64,000 nucleotides of DNA from Posidonia oceanica (taxonomy: Eukaryota; Streptophyta; Magnoliopsida; Alismatales; Posidoniaceae). Below the pieces are notes generated by a model that was not told the DNA's origin, ran no database searches, and saw only the letters and a list, made by a program, of their open reading frames with translations. Where the stretch lies: contig JAZBRS010000029.1 in the NCBI GenBank assembly GCA_037176725.1, positions 121,987,001 to 122,051,000 of the forward strand. The letters run 5' to 3'. Below, piece after piece: positions 9,801 to 23,700 of this stretch. A program made the position numbers and the translations under genes. Positions within the stretch are counted from its first letter, which is position 1, and each line of letters starts with the position of its first letter.

Positions 9801-12800
9801 CCCTGCTTCTGCTCGCCGCTCCGGTCGTCTTCTCCGGCGCAGTTCTTCGGTCGCTTCGTCGCTCCGGGCAGCGGAACGCAGCTCCCGCGATCGTCTCAGC
9901 TCCGCACGAGTCCCAGGAGCGTTCCCCAGCCCTCATAACGCAGCATCGCTGCGTTGATCGGCCGGACGAACCTCCTGAGGCTCTGCAGAGCTCCGGCGAC
10001 TGCTCCAGCGCGCTCCAGGCTGCGTCGTCCTCCGCCGAGCATCGTCCGACCTCCGTCAGGACCTGGAGGCGCCTCCCCACCGGTCTGCGCCGCTCCAACA
10101 CCCCCGTGCCGGCGTTCATGGACGCTGGCAGCTTGCTGCTACAGTGTCCATGGCCGTCGGCCATAGCACTGTTCACTTATTTTTCTGATATCTAAGTTTT
10201 CTTGCAAATATTGCATTTCTGGTCTGAGTTTTTTCATTTTTACATTCCAGTCCTTATTTCATTTATTCTGCTTAGTTTTTAATTAAATACTTTGCTAAAT
10301 TGCGCGATCTGTTTATGTTTTTCAATATTTGCAAGTAGATCCTTTTACTGTGCTGTGCTGCTTTAATTTTTTGTAGTTTAGTCCTCCTGTTCTCAGTTTT
10401 TGCACCTAGATCCTGCATTTAATCAGTTCATTTATTTACTCATATTTACCATACTGTATTGCATCCTGGCCCCTTGCATGTTTTTATTTTTGCATTTAAG
10501 TCCATGCACTGTAGAAACTTAGGTTCTGATTTTTATTTTTGGTTGATGCATTGCATATTAGCCCCTCTGCTTTATCATATTTACAGTTAGGTCCATTTTA
10601 AATGGACAGTAACTGTGCTGCATCCATTTTAGCTTATTAAATTGCATTTTTAACCCCATGTTTTCCAGAAATTGCACCGTGGTCCTGTCATTTAAATTCC
10701 AGAGCATATTTTCCATACTAAATTGCATTTTCAGCCCCTGCATGATTTGAAAATCACATCTAGGTCCCTGCATGTTTTAAAAAATCATGTGAAAAGACCA
10801 TTTTGCCCCTAGGTCGCATTTTAGCCCCTATGCCTACCAAATTTCGTACAGACCTTCCACTAGTACCCCCAGACCCCCCAGGACCTTGTTTTCTGGAAAA
10901 TTTGCATTTTAGACCCCAGATTTTCTCAAAATTGCACTCTGACCCCTTTTGGTTTCAAAATCTCTTTTAAAACATACCTTCTTTTCAAAACACCTTCCTG
11001 AGCCTAGTTTTTTGCCAAATAGACCCTTGGCTTCCCCTGTTTTCAAAGTCTTCTCCTGTGGAACCCTGTCTTCTGGAAAATTTGCACTTTTAGCCCCTCT
11101 TCTTTTTCAAAATGCCTTCTGAACTCCTAGTTTTTCCCAAATTACTTCTCTTTGCTTTTCTTGCTTTCGCATGCATCCTGCACTCATTTAGTCTTGCATT
11201 TTAGCACCTTCTTGCACACACTAAGCACTTCTAGCTCCCTTTCACTTGGGAGGACCTTTTTGCACATCCCTAGGACCTCCTGAACACCTAGATCTGTTCT
11301 TCTCTCCTGTTCTGGCCTCTCTGCTTCGGAGCTGCGATATCTTCCAATCCGGCCGTTGGATCTTCTCAAATGAGCTGCCCAGGCAACCGCAGCGAAGCGC
11401 TCTTCAGCATGGACCAGACAGATTTCAGATCAGGCTCCCGGATCTCCAGGTATGTCCTCCTGAACCCCTGCATTGCATTCATTTGCATGGCATTTGCACA
11501 GTTTTCCTTGTTTTCGCTTTCTGTCTCTTCGAGCATGTAGAATAGGACTTCCCCTTTCTGCTTGTCTGTTCAAATCCTCGTTTCGCGTTTCTCTATGTGT
11601 TTCGTGTTGTGTTCTTCCTGGATTTGCCACTTTATGTGACTTTCTTCCCCTCTTTCCACGATCCGATCGCATCGCGAGCTTTGGGCAGCATGCGAGACAC
11701 ATCGTGGAACGGTTTAGTGGGGAACAGCCGCAAGAAGGTGATAATCCCTCCATTTGCCCCTTCTCCCCTCAGAAGGTCTTCACACCTACTCTGAGCAGTC
11801 CTAAACAGCGTTTGTTCTTATACACACGTTGTCTTGCCTCCCCTTCGCCCCCTTCCAATCTCTCTCCGCATCCTCGCATTTGCATGGCTTTTTCGAGGTT
11901 TTTGCTTCGCTGTTTTGGCACCGTTTCGCTTGCCCGCCCTCGTTTTCGCTCCGTTTTGCGTACCCATCTGTTTTCTTGTCTCGTTTTGCGCACTGTCTTG
12001 CCTTCTCGTTCGTTTTACGTGCCGGTTTCTTTCTCTCGCTCCGTTTTGCGTACCTTTCTGTTTTCTCGTCTCGTTTTGAGTAGTTTCCTGTTTTCTTGCC
12101 TCGTTTTGCGTGTTGTCTCGCTTTCTCGCTTGTTTCGCGTGCCGATTTCGCTTCTCTGCATCGTCTTGCGTGCCTTTCTCGTTTCTCGCCTCGTTTTGCG
12201 TATTTTGCGCCGTTTTCCCTTGCATGTCGATTGCATTGCATGGTTTTCTCGCTGTTTCGTTTTCTCGCTTGCATTTGCATATAGGGCTATGATGCTTACT
12301 GCCTGGAGTTCCCACGAGTTAGGTTTCGCCCAATTCGGAACACGGACAGCGCAGCTGAGCACTTAGAGAGCACGTTTACTTCCTTGCATTGTTTCTTCCC
12401 ACTTAGAGCACTCCTCGAGCATTCATTTAGGCAATCATAGGCACATAGGCATCCAATCCTGCATCCTTCTGCGTATGCGAGCGTAAGCCTAGAAAGACCG
12501 ATTTTCGGGCGTGTCGGGGGTGCCTAATACCTTCCCCGCACGTAACAGGAGTCCTTACCCTGTCTTTTGGCCCGCAATGACCGTACCGCCCTTATCCTAG
12601 GTTAGAGTCATCGCATTTGCATGTATTTGCATTTGTTTCCCTTTGCATTGCTTGGCTTTGCATTTCTTGCTTGGTTTTGCGCGTCAATTCACGCATTACC
12701 CCGGTTTTCCTCGTCTTCCGTTAATAGACGTGGTGGCGACTCTGATTTGTCTTATCTTTCCCTTTTCTCCTCGATTTTAAGTGTTTTTCGAGTTGAGCCT

Positions 12801-12860
12801 CTTCCTCGGATCTCAATCGCCGCTAAATAGCGAGCCTGGTTCCGATCGGGATCGCTACAG
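6850..12860 (+). repeat. E0 3' LTR, family A, 6011 bp
   Basis: Begins TGTTGACACCCC and ends GATCGCTACA (TG...CA). Contents in order: an A-rich low-complexity part (about 7560-8340); a pyrimidine run (about 8340-8530); a CT-rich leader-like region; a 5' splice-like CAG/GTATAT at 9722; T-rich sequence with repeated GCATTTTAGCCCC motifs; a second donor-like CAG/GTATGT at 11450; a roughly 30-bp GCACCGTTTTGCGTGC tandem repeat (about 11920-12230); a block with GCGAGCGTAAGCCTAGAAAG shared by all LTRs here; and TGGCGACTCTG at 12734-12744. It is the same family as the E1 LTRs but more diverged. Open frames inside it are low-complexity by-products. Confidence 0.93.
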
Positions 12861-12865
12861 CATCC
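12861..12865. other. Right target-site duplication of E0 (GCATC)
   Basis: The five bases after the LTR end, followed by gag coding sequence of E2. The same five bases also end the E0 internal region just before this LTR, so the identity there is not proof of a duplication; the true left copy should lie upstream of the window. Confidence 0.5.
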
Positions 12866-14901
12866 CCTCATCCCAGCATCGTCCACCAGCCCCTCCCGGA
12901 GCATCCCAATCCGGAAGGCACGGGGACCTTGGAAATCTATTCTCTCTCCCCCTCCGGGTCTGTCACGTCTGTGGTAGACTCCTCCGAACTCATTCATGAT
13001 GTCTCGGAGCCCTTTCCTCTAGCTCTGTATCGTGTGCCCATTGCCGGCTCCGAGTCGGGAGTCCATATGATCCGACCGCACGCCAAGCCAGGTGCTCTGC
13101 TGCTCGCCCTACCATGTATCCTCAAGCCCCTGCCCCTGTACACCTTCAAGCCAGACCGCAGGCCCAAACCCCAACCTCCTATTTAGGTAGGCCCCCAGTC
13201 AGCCTGTTAGCTAGGTCTCAACCAGGGCCTCTAGCAACCTACCAGCACCAGTACCCCTCGCCCTATTACCCAGCCAACCCTCTGGTAGCCCTTCTTGTGC
13301 TCGCAGCACAGGCCCCAGCAGTTATTAACTTAACCTGAGACCCCCATCGCGTGCCCTACAACTATGCCACGGAAACGTGCGCAGAAGTCACGTGAACGGG
13401 GAGGGTATACCAGCTCGCAGCACCAGTGGTAAAGCCCAACCATCCAGCACCTACTGCACCTCCACCAGCAAGCCAGCCAGCAGCACCCCTACCTGTTAGC
13501 CAGCCCGCAGCACCCCCAGCATCAAGCCAACCCCCTGCACCTAGCCCGGTAGAGCCAACTCCCAATGCACCCCCTCTTATTGCCAGAAAGCCGCACCACA
13601 AAACTAACATCACTTCCCAGCTTAGGAGGGTTAAAGCCGATGTCTCCATTTGGAACCTTATCCACTCCTCTTCCGAACACTGTGAGGCTTTTCTCCGAGT
13701 GTTCCAAGCTGCCCGTGTGTCCCAAGCCAGAGAACCTGCGGCCCTGGAGAGCATGGTTGGCATTATTGCGGAGCCTCAGATCATCTCTTTCACGAGCGAT
13801 GAGCTGCCCCCGACGGGGATTAATCATAACTAACCCTTGTTTGTCACGGTGCAATACAAAAACTTTCGCATTCCCCTATCGCTGGTTGATAACGGGTCAG
13901 GCCTTAATGTCTATCCATTGCGCACTGCAACCAGGCTTGGATTCAAAGCTGAGGTTATCACTCCGGCGATAAAGGGAATGACAGCTTTTGATAATACGCA
14001 CCATGACGCTTTAGGGATCTTGATTATTCCTTTAATCATTGGCCCGATCACCTTTGATGTGGAGTTCTACATTGTCGACTTGGAGCCTAACTTTAACTTC
14101 CTGCTTGGGCGCCCCTGGCTGCACAAGCATTATGTCATCCCCTCGACCCTCCACCATATGATCAAGTTTCGCCACGGCGACGATGTTATTGTTGTAATGG
14201 TGGAACACTTCGAGAAGGAGCGGATCGAGGCGGTTGCACCCATCTCTTCGCATACTATCCCTTTTGACCCTGAACGTTCAGCTGCTTTGTATCGAGTTAA
14301 TCGGTGTGAGCCGGTTAGCTTTGTACCCGATCTTGAACGTGTCAACTCCTTGGCCGTTCACAGCAACTCCTTCCGAATGGTCGAAAATGTCTGTCATAGG
14401 TGGGGCTATGTCAAGGGAACACCGCTCCGGCGATATGGCTAGGGAATCGTTGAGCCAATCAGAGCAGTAGAGCAAAGAGAGTCTGAAAGCCTCGGATATA
14501 ATTTACAGTCCAGCAAAGACAGATGCATGTTGCCCAAGGATCAGAGGATGGCTATCCCGCAGGACCTCACTAACTTCACTAATGCAGGTATCTTGGAATC
14601 AAGCAGCAATGAAGCCCCAGCACAGCAGGCGTCATGCCCAAGTTCTCAACTGCCGGAGGAAGAATGGGTCTGCATCGAGGACTACTACTCAGATGAGGAG
14701 GAGTCTGGTATAGTCGAGGCAGCCCCAACCAGCAGCAAGGATCAGCTCAGCGCGACTGCGTCCCGGTCAGTTTGCTTGGCACTCACTAATGAAGCAGTAG
14801 GATTGGCAAACCCTAGGGCGGGGCTGACAGTTTCCCTTCTTCCTGCAGCATCACCAAAGTCGCCGATAGTCGCAGCTGCAGCACCAGGATCAGAAGCACG
14901 C
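12861..14901 (+). pseudogene. gag-pro: E2 gag C-terminus and aspartic protease, decayed
   Basis: Aligns with E1 from about 42555 to 44735. A gag C-terminal spacer (SVVDSSELIHDVSEPFP, GSESGVHMIRP) begins in another frame and changes frame near 13090-13114. A proline-rich linker and then the protease follow: LVDNGSGLNV is the Tat-type active-site region with Asp, and LLGRPWLHKH lies near the end. Stops include TAA near 13831 (Gln in E1) and TAG near 14440. The protease would process Gag-Pol. The 5' part of E2 gag lies left of E0, outside the window. The coding frame resumes after the solo LTR at 20727. Confidence 0.88.
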
Positions 14902-17900
14902 TGTTGACACCCCATTTTGACAGGCTGAATCAGTGGAAATCTTCTAGTGGTTTCTGAACCCAAATCTAGGACCAAAACTACACCTTTCTCTTCATCCTTC
15001 TCTTCAAATCAAACCTAAACCAAACCTAGAATCACACCCATTTTCCAAGCCCAAAAACTACCCAAAAAACCATAGCAAAACCCATCCTTCCTAACCTAGA
15101 AAACTCACCAAAAATCCTTAGAAATTTCAAATCAAAACCACTCCCAAAAATCCTAGAAAACCTAGGTAAAACTACCCTTTTTCTACACTTCAAAACTCCT
15201 CCAAAACCTTCCAAAATCCAACTCCAAACTCTAGGTCCAACACTAGAGACCCTAGGCCACACACTCCCCAAATTTCACCTCTTTTCCAAACCTCTAACCC
15301 CTTCATTTCTCCAAATTATCTTTTTCTCTCTCCTAAATTATTCTTTTCTCTCTCCTCTCTCTCCTCCCTCTTATTCTCCTTCTTTTCACTCCTTTCTCTC
15401 TCTTTTTCTTGCTTGGCAGTGGACCCACCTTGTGCATCTCTCTCTTTTGTATTTTATTTATATTTTTATTTTATTTTTAGCTTATTCCTTGATTTTCCAA
15501 TATTTATTTTCCTCCCTCTCCTCTCTTTCTTCTTTCTTTCTCCATTTCTTCCTTTTCTTCTTCCTCTTCTTTTTCTTTTCCTTTCTTCCACTAAACCTTT
15601 AAAAACCCTTAAAACTCTAATTAAAAAGGAAAATAAAAGAGAAACAAATCAAAATCCTAAAAAGAAATAATTAAAAACTTAAACAAACAATTAAAAACAA
15701 AAACCTAACTAAATCCAACTAAAAAGGGAAACTAAGAATGCAATCTAAAAAAATAAAAACAAGCAAAAAGAAAATGCTATTTAAAAACAAACAAAACCAA
15801 AATATAATCAAAACAAACCAAAAGCAAGAACCCTATTAAAAATAATCAAAAACAAATCCTAAAAAGAAGAAAACAATCAAAAACACTAAGACAAGTAATT
15901 AAAAAACACTTAACAAAAAAAGAAACAATTAGAAAACTTTAAAACAATTTAAAAACTTAATTAAAAAGAAAAAGGAAAAACTTAACAAGAAAAACCTAAC
16001 TAAAAAGCAATTAAAAACTTAACAAACTTTTAAACAAAATAAAAAAAAAAATTTAAGGAAAACTTAAAGAAAATCCTAAAAACTTAAGTCAAAGATTAAA
16101 ACTCCTTCTAACCCTAATTAATTTAAAAACAATCTTTAAAAACCTAATTAAAAATCCTAACTCAAAAACAACTACTTTAAATTGTTTTCAAACCTTTTCA
16201 TCTTTTTATTCTATTTTTATTTTAATTTTCTTCTTTTTTCCTTCCCTTCCTTCCTCTTCTTTCTTTCTCCTTCCTTTTCTTTTTTATCTTTCTTTTTCCA
16301 TTTTGCCGGCCCAGCCCACCAGCTCCTCTTCCCCTCCTTCCTTCCTTTCTTTTTTTTCTTTTTTTTCTTCCTTTTTGCGCGTGAGGCCTGGCCCACTCCC
16401 GCAGCTGCCTCCTCCACCCTTCCCTCCTTCTTTCTTCTTCCTTCTTCTTCCTCTTTTGTTTCCTCCCGCGAGCCAACAGGACTCCCTCCCTCCTTTGAAT
16501 TTCAATTCTTCGCTCTCCGTCACCTCGAGCAACAGCTCGCCCCTCCTCTCTCTTCTCTCAGTGGCTTCTCTGGAGGCATTTACTGCCTGCCGTCTCGCCG
16601 GCTGACCTCCATCAGCTCCAGTGTTCGGTGCTGGTCGGATTTCAAAATCCTCAGCGCGCCTAGCTCCACTCGTGCCCCTGATAAAGCCTCAGCTCTCCTC
16701 CTCCTTCAACACCTTTGTCACCTTGAGAGAGAGAGCGTCCTAAGAGTAAGAGAAGCTAGCCAATTCCCCTTCTTCTTCCACCTCTGAAACCATCATTTCC
16801 TCCTCTTCTTCACCTCTGAAACCAAACCTTCCAACTCCTTCAAACCTGTCCCAAATTCATCCCCCAATCTCCACCAACATCCAGCAATCACCTCCACCCA
16901 TTCCACTCTCCAATTCAACCCAGAATCCACCCGACACCACCTGCAACTTCCACAGAACCCAACTCCCTCCACTCTGAAATTCCCAGCACCACAGACCACC
17001 AAATCTCCCCAAACTCCTCTCAGCAAATCACCAGAACCCCAGCTTTCCAACCCACCTGAGCATTAGCCTTCACCCTCACCAGACATCAAACCCAGCACTA
17101 CAAACACCTTCTCCTCTTTCTGACCCGAAATCATCCACTCAGCCAACTCCCTTTCCAACGACCCACGACCCCATTTAACCTTCCAGAAACACTCACCGAA
17201 GCTCCAGAAGTTCACCGGCAGCCTCCACTTGACCCAAAGAGCAGTAGACATCCACCTCCACCTCAGACGACTTCTGCAATACCCAAAAAGTCGTTTCCTT
17301 CCGCCAGTCTGTGAAGCTTCCTTCCAAGCATTCAGCGAGCTCCGGAGGACCATGTGGAGCAGATCCAAGCGCTCGCAAGCCGCCGCCGATGCCTCCAGCA
17401 GCCGGACGACCACTGCCGGCCTCTACAGAAACCACCCACGTCGGGGGGACGCTCCGGACAGCGAATCAGGTACTTTTCTTCACCACTAGCCTAGATTCCT
17501 CCTTCTCTCGCTTCTTCGCCCCTTAGAATGGGGTTTTGCTTCTTCTCACATCGGGTCAGCACCGCCGCTGACCCATCTTCTCCGGCGAGCTCCGAGCTCG
17601 CCTTGTCGCTCCGGCCTACAGAATGCCTCGCCGATGGTCGCCCGAGCTCCAGGGAGTTTCTGGGAGCACATACCTGTCCTCAGAATCCTCTGGCGTCGCT
17701 CCAGTCGTTCGGTCTGCTCCCTCCTATTTTGCAGACCTCCGTCGTCTTCTCCAGCTAGCTTCAGGCTGCGTCATGGCCCGCCGACGATCGCCCGACCTCC
17801 GTGCAGCTCCGGAGCAGCCGACCGCTGCCTCTGCGCTTCACCAGCAACCCCTTTTCCCCCTCTCCGGGCACTGGTAGCATTTTGCTACAGTGCCTGGTTT

Positions 17901-20721
17901 TTCTTCCTTTCACTGTTCATTTATTTTTGCTTAGTATGCTTATTTTGCCATAAATTGCATTTTTACCTTGCATTCTTATTTATTTGCTTTCCAGTCCTGC
18001 CATCGTTTAAGAATCATTTAAGTTTGAATTAAAATCATATGAAATTGCATGAAAAACCTACAGTTCTGTTTATTTGCATGTTAATCCTCCTGTTAAGTAA
18101 AAGCATTAAGTTTATTTTATTTCCAGCCCAGCATGTTTTTTTATTTACTTTTTAGTCCTCGGCAGTTACAGTTTTTTTTACTTTTCTTTAATTCCAGCCT
18201 AGTTATTTATTTTATTTACGTTTTAGTCCAGCTCTAGTTCAATTTAAGTTTCTGTCTTTTACTTTCTAGTCCTGCTGTTTATTTTATTAACATTATGGTC
18301 CTGCTGTAGTTCAGAAAGTTTTCTGATCTTTATTTTTTAGTCCAATAGCTTTTTATTTTTGCATTTTAGTCCTGTGATTGTTAAAAGTCATTTAATCATC
18401 TGTTTTTACCTTATTAAATTGCTTTTTAGCCCTCCAGTTTGTTTTATTTGCTATTTAGTCCTCTGATCTGTTGTTAAATCATTTAATTTCTATCTTTTCC
18501 TTACTGCATTGCATTTTTATTTCATATTTTCTGATTTTTGCACTTAGGTACTTCATTTGCATGCACAGCAACATTTTTCTGCATCTTTTCCTTATAAAAT
18601 TGCATTTAAACCCCTACATGTTTCAAAATTGCACATAGGTCCTCTGCATGTTTACAGAACTTATTTAAGAGCCTATTTTACCTTATAAAATTGCATTTTA
18701 GCCCCTGCATGTTTCAAAATTACATGTTAGTCCTCTGCATGTTTACAAAACTCATTTAAATGTATGTTTTACCTTATTAAATTGCATTTCAGACCCTGCA
18801 TTTTATTTTAATTGCATCCAGACCCTTAACTTTTCAAAAACTTTGCATTTAGACCCCTAACTTTTCAAAATCTTTGCATTTGGGTTGAGTTTTTCAAAAA
18901 CTTGCATATAGGTCCTTAACTTTTCTAAAACATCATTCTTAGGTCCTTTTCTGCATTTTTACATGCATTGCACCCATGCATCATTGCATTTGGCATCTTT
19001 GCACACACTTAAGCACTCCTAGCTCCCATGTATGTGGGAGGACCTGTTTTGCATACCCCTAGGATCCCTTTTACATTTAGATCCCTTCTTCTCCCCTGTT
19101 CTTGAGCCCTCCGCCTTGAAGCCTGCACATCTTCTGATCGGGCCGCTGGATCTTCACAACCAAGCTACCTGGACAACCCTGGTGGAGCGCACTTCAATGC
19201 AGACCAAGCTTCAGATCTCCAAGGTAAGTTCTCCTGAACTCCTGCACAGCATCTTTTGCACACCATCTGCATTGCATGCATTGTTTTTGCATCCCGTTTT
19301 CTCGAGCATGTAGATTAGGACCTCCCCTTCTTATCTATCAACTCTATCTTCCCTTTTCGCATACTCTTGGTATCTTTGAGTTGTGTTTCCCCTGGATTCA
19401 CTACTAATTGCGGCTTTCTTCCCCCTTTTCCATGATCCGATTGCACCGCGAGCTTTTGGCAGTGTGCGAGATGCATCGTGGGACGGATTAGTGGGAAACA
19501 GTCACAGAATAGTGGTGATCCCTCTACTTGCTTCCTTTCCCCTTTTGTAGGTCTTCACACCTACATTGTGTGGTCCTTAAACAGTGTTGGTTCTCACACT
19601 CACACTGTTTGCCTCTCCTCGCTTCTATTGCTTTCCCCCTTTGCATCTACATTTGCATGGCTTTATCGATGGTTTATTTCGCTTGCTTTGGCACCGTTTG
19701 CATGCCTGCTTTGTCTCTCGCACCATTTTGCATGCCGATCTTGTTTCTTGCACCGTTTTGCATGCCGACCTCTATTTCTTGCACCGTTTTGAGTGCCGAC
19801 TTTGTTTCTTGCACCGTTTTGAGTGCCGACTTTGTTTCTAGCATCGTTTCACGTGCTAGCTTTGTTTCACGTGCTGGCTTTGTTTCTTGCACCGGTTTGC
19901 GTGCTAGCTTTGTTTCTCACACCGTTTTGCATGCTTGCTTTGTTTTTTGCACCATTTTGTGTGCTTGCTTTGTTTCTTGCACCGTTTCGCGTGCTGCTTC
20001 CTTTTCTCGCACTATTTTGCGAGTTTTACATTGCTTTCTCTTGCATGTCACTCGCATTGCCTGGTTTTACCGATGTTTTGTTTTATCGCTTGCATTTGCA
20101 TATAGGGCAGTGATGCTTACTGCTTGGAGTTCTCACGAACCAGGGTTCGCCCGGTTCAGAACACAGACAGTGTTGCTGAGCACTTAGATAGCACATTTAA
20201 TTCCTTGCATTGCATTCCATCACTTAGAGCACACCTATGAGCATCTAATTAGGCATTCATGGCACTTAGGCATTCAAAGTCTGCATTTCCCTACGTATGC
20301 GAGCGTAAGCCTAGAAAGACCGATTCTCGGGCCTGTCAGGGGTGCCTAACACCTTCCCCACACGTAATAGGAGTCCTTGCCTAGTCTTTTGGCCCACAAT
20401 GACCCTATTGCCCTTATCCTAGGCATGAGTCATATCATTTGCATCTCATTTCTTTTGCATTGCTTTGCATTGCATCCTTTGCTTGGTTTTGCGTGTTTAT
20501 TCATGCATTTCCCTGGTTTTCCTTGTCTCCCAACCTAATAGACACGGTGGCGACTCTGAATTGTCTTATCTTCTTCTTTTCTTTCCTTTTTTCCCTTGTT
20601 TAAGTGTTTCCGAGTCAAGTCTTCCTTCTCGGACACAGCCGCTAATAGTGAACCTGGTTCTTATCGGTGCACGTGAGCTTTGGTAGTGTGCATGGTCGAT
20701 CTGAACACCGGGATTACTACA
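14902..20721 (+). mobile_element. Solo LTR, family B, forward, 5820 bp
   Basis: Begins TGTTGACACCCCATTTTGAC and ends GGATTACTACA. It is flanked by CACGC (14897-14901) and CATGC (20722-20726), a 5-bp target duplication with one difference. E2 protein frame is restored if the LTR and one duplication copy are removed, so it is a clean solo LTR. It shares layout with family A: A-rich 5' part, pyrimidine run (about 16200-16460), donor-like CAG/GTACTT at 17470 and AAG/GTAAGT at 19223, a GCACCGTTTTG repeat (about 19690-20030), the GCGAGCGTAAGCC block and TGGCGACTCTG at 20548-20558. No internal region of this family was recognised in the window. Confidence 0.9.
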
Positions 20722-23700
20722 CATGCCCTCCGGCGTTATCCAGCAGTCAGCCTGTGGCCGCAGTCGCACCAGCATGGAAATCACCTTCTCCGGCGACACA
20801 GTCAGTCTGATCAGGCGACAGCGTGACTCAGCCCACATTATTGACAGTGCCACAAGCAAGCCAAGCGGCTCTGTCAGGCACACCGCTGTCAGCCTCAGTA
20901 GATCTTGCTATGCGGAAGATTCTTGCCGCTGCTACCAGGAGACCACCACTGTCACCCACGGGCACTGGTGCTTCGTCCCTAAGCATGCCGGCAGCAGCAG
21001 TGATCCTGGTAGCATACCCAGCAGTAGCAAAGCAGATGCCCCAAGTAGCAGAAAGCCCAGCAGTCGAGCCAAGGCCGGCCGCAAGCCCGACAGTCGCTTA
21101 CTACGTCGACTCACCCTCGGATGAGGAGGCAGGAGCGGCTGCAGATGCTCAGATTGATTTCTCTATGGGAGACTTGGAGCAGTTATTCCAGGAGCAGCTC
21201 GCGTCGCTGGCACAAGACGTGGCAGAGCATGAGACTGCACAGAAGAAAGGGAAGGCCGTGGCCACAGATCCCTCTATCATGGTTCTAGAGGAGGATCTAG
21301 CGCTCGAGGCACTCGTCAAACCAGATGAGCTGTTCACCCTGCAGCTAGGGGGTGAGTCTCGATGGTTTGTGCAGCACATGCCACATTTAGCCAATGCAGC
21401 AAGCGGCAGTACCCTACTCAGCCGCCAGCATGATGTATCCTTGGCAAGCACGCTAGAGCATGCAGATGCAACAGCACAGCAGATACCAGCAGCATCAGCA
21501 CCACAAGCAGCACCAGTAGCACAGCAAGTAGTAGTGATACAACATGTAGAGCAACATGCACAGGCAGTAGCAGAGCAACATGCAGTAGAGCAACAAGCAC
21601 CTACAGTAGAGCAAAATGCATCAGTAGGAGAGCAACATGCAGTAGTAGTAGAGCAACATGCACCTGCGATAGTAGAGCAACATGCACCAGTAGTAGTACA
21701 ACATGCACCAGCGACAGTACAACATGCATCAGCAGCGGCACAACATGCACAAGCAGTAACACAACAGGCACCAGCAGCACAACAGCAAGCAGTAGCACAT
21801 ACAACCTCTGCACAGCCAGCAGCAGAATTAGCACAGACAGCAGCACAAATAACAGAATTAGCAGAGTCAGAGCAGACAGAGCCAGCTGAGGAGCTTGCCA
21901 GGACAGAGGTCGCACGCTGAGGGTATAAAAACACTCAGGTAAGCGTAACCATCCTGAAGCGTCATTAAGGCCAAGCAGCGGAACACTTGCACTCCTTCGA
22001 TATCTCAGACCCCACCTTTGAGAAGGAGATCCTCTCGCAGCTTATTCCATATGGAGAGGAGGATGATGCAGGCGAAGATGGGAATGATGAACCATCGCCT
22101 GAGTTCCGGCCCCACGATGAAGATCTAGAAGGCCCCAACCTCCATGTTGAAGAGGAGACAGAGGTTGTCAGCATTGGCACAGTAGAAGAAGTCAGAGAGG
22201 TCTGCATCAGCGCCCTTCTGTCGCCCCAGGCTAGAGCAGAATTCATCGCATTCTTGAAAGAGTATGCGGATGTCTTCGCCTGGAGCTACGAGGATATGGT
22301 TGGCCTCGACATTGAAATAGTTGTGCACAACCTACCCTTAGACCCAGATGCAAGGCCAATAAAGCAGAAGCTAAGGCGATGGCGACCGCAGTGGCTACTC
22401 ATGATCAAGGAGGAGATCATCAAGCAGCACGGTGTTAACTTCCTCAAAGTCGTCCTATACCCTATGTGGCTTGCAAACGTTGTGTCAGTACCTAAAAAAG
22501 ATGGACGAGTCCCCATGTGCATCGACTATCGGGACCTGAACAAGGCAAGTCCCAAAGATGACTTTTCATTGCCGCACATTGACATCCTAGTCGATAACAC
22601 TACAGGGCACAAAATGCTCTCTTTTATGGACGGCTTCTCTGGCTATAATCAGATTAGAATGGCAGAAGAGGATATGGAGAAAACATCATTCATCACCCCT
22701 TGGGGTGTCTTCTGCCACCAAGTTATGCCATTTGAGCTGAAAAATGCTGGCGCAACCTATCAGAGGGCCATGACTGCACTTTTCCATGACCTCATGCATC
22801 AAGAAGTTGAGGTATACGTGGATGATATGATTGCCAAAACCAAAGAGCCTAAGGACCACCTTACCTGCTTAAGGAAGCTCTTTGACTGCTTAAGAAAGTA
22901 CAAGCTACGCCTTAACCCCAGTAAATGCGTATTCGGGGTATCTTCTGGCAAGCTCTTGGGCTACATTGTTAGCCAAAGGGGGATTGAAGTAGACCCGATG
23001 ACAGCAAAAGCCATCGTGGACATGCCACCCCCCAGGACAGAGAAAGAGGTCTGAGGCCTACTCAGACGCTTGCAGTATATCAGTCGGTTCATCACGCAGC
23101 TCACGCCTATATGCGAATCGATATTCAAGCTCCTGAAGAAGAATGCACAGATAAACTAGAGCGAGGAGTGCCAAGCTGCCTTCGACAAAATCAAACAGCT
23201 TCTGACCAAGCCTCCTGTTTCGGTCCCTCCCACGTTGGGGAGACCTTTGCATCTCTACCTCTCTACCACGCAGCATTCCATGGGCACCATCCTGGGCCAG
23301 CATGATGAATCTGGTAGAAAGGAGCATGCAATTTATTACCTGAGCAAGAAGTTCAATGATTGCGAAGTCAGGTATAGCACAATGGAGAAGACCTGCTTAT
23401 CCCTCTTCTGGGCTGCACAGAAGCTGAGGCACTACATGATGGCATATCCAGTCTGGCTCTTATGCCGACATGACCCCATCAAGTTCCTCATCCAGAAGCC
23501 AGCAATGGTAGGCAGATGCGTCAAGTGGCAGGTATTGTTGTCCCAGTACGACATCACCTTTGTCACGCAGCGAACCATGAAGGGCCAAGCCATGGCAGAT
23601 CACCTTGCAGACTTCCCTTTGCTGGAATACCAGCCTCTCCAGACGCAGTTCCCGGATGAGGACATCCTCTTTGCAATGCAAGACTCTGAGGAGAAGGACC

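Larger units (their letters stand above)
1..12860 (+). mobile_element. E0: 3' half of a giant Tat-lineage Ty3/gypsy retrotransposon
   Basis: Contains, in order, the integrase end, a spacer, a DUF7745-like ORF, a repeat-rich 3' UTR, a polypurine tract and a 3' LTR (6850-12860). The order matches the complete E1 unit further right. The 5' half lies outside the window. Directly after the LTR the sequence continues as gag C-terminal coding sequence of another, older element (E2), so E0 is inserted in E2. GCATC at 12861-12865 is the expected right copy of the target duplication; the left copy is not visible. E0 pol and ORF sequence is much closer to E1 than to E2, so E0 and E1 belong to one subfamily. 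Confidence 0.9.

Noticed and set aside
11473..12366. 297-codon forward frame, membrane-like
   Set aside because: It is a translation of the GCACCGTTTTGCGTGC tandem repeat in the LTR; the corresponding frames in other LTRs differ and no domain is recognisable.
6850..12860. Solo LTR with GCATC on both sides
   Set aside because: The left GCATC is the end of the internal region next to the polypurine tract, as in E1, so this is the 3' LTR of E0 and the match is likely coincidence.
21149..21934. Cys-rich 261-codon reverse frame
   Set aside because: Antisense of the EQHA repeat in the E2 Pol spacer.
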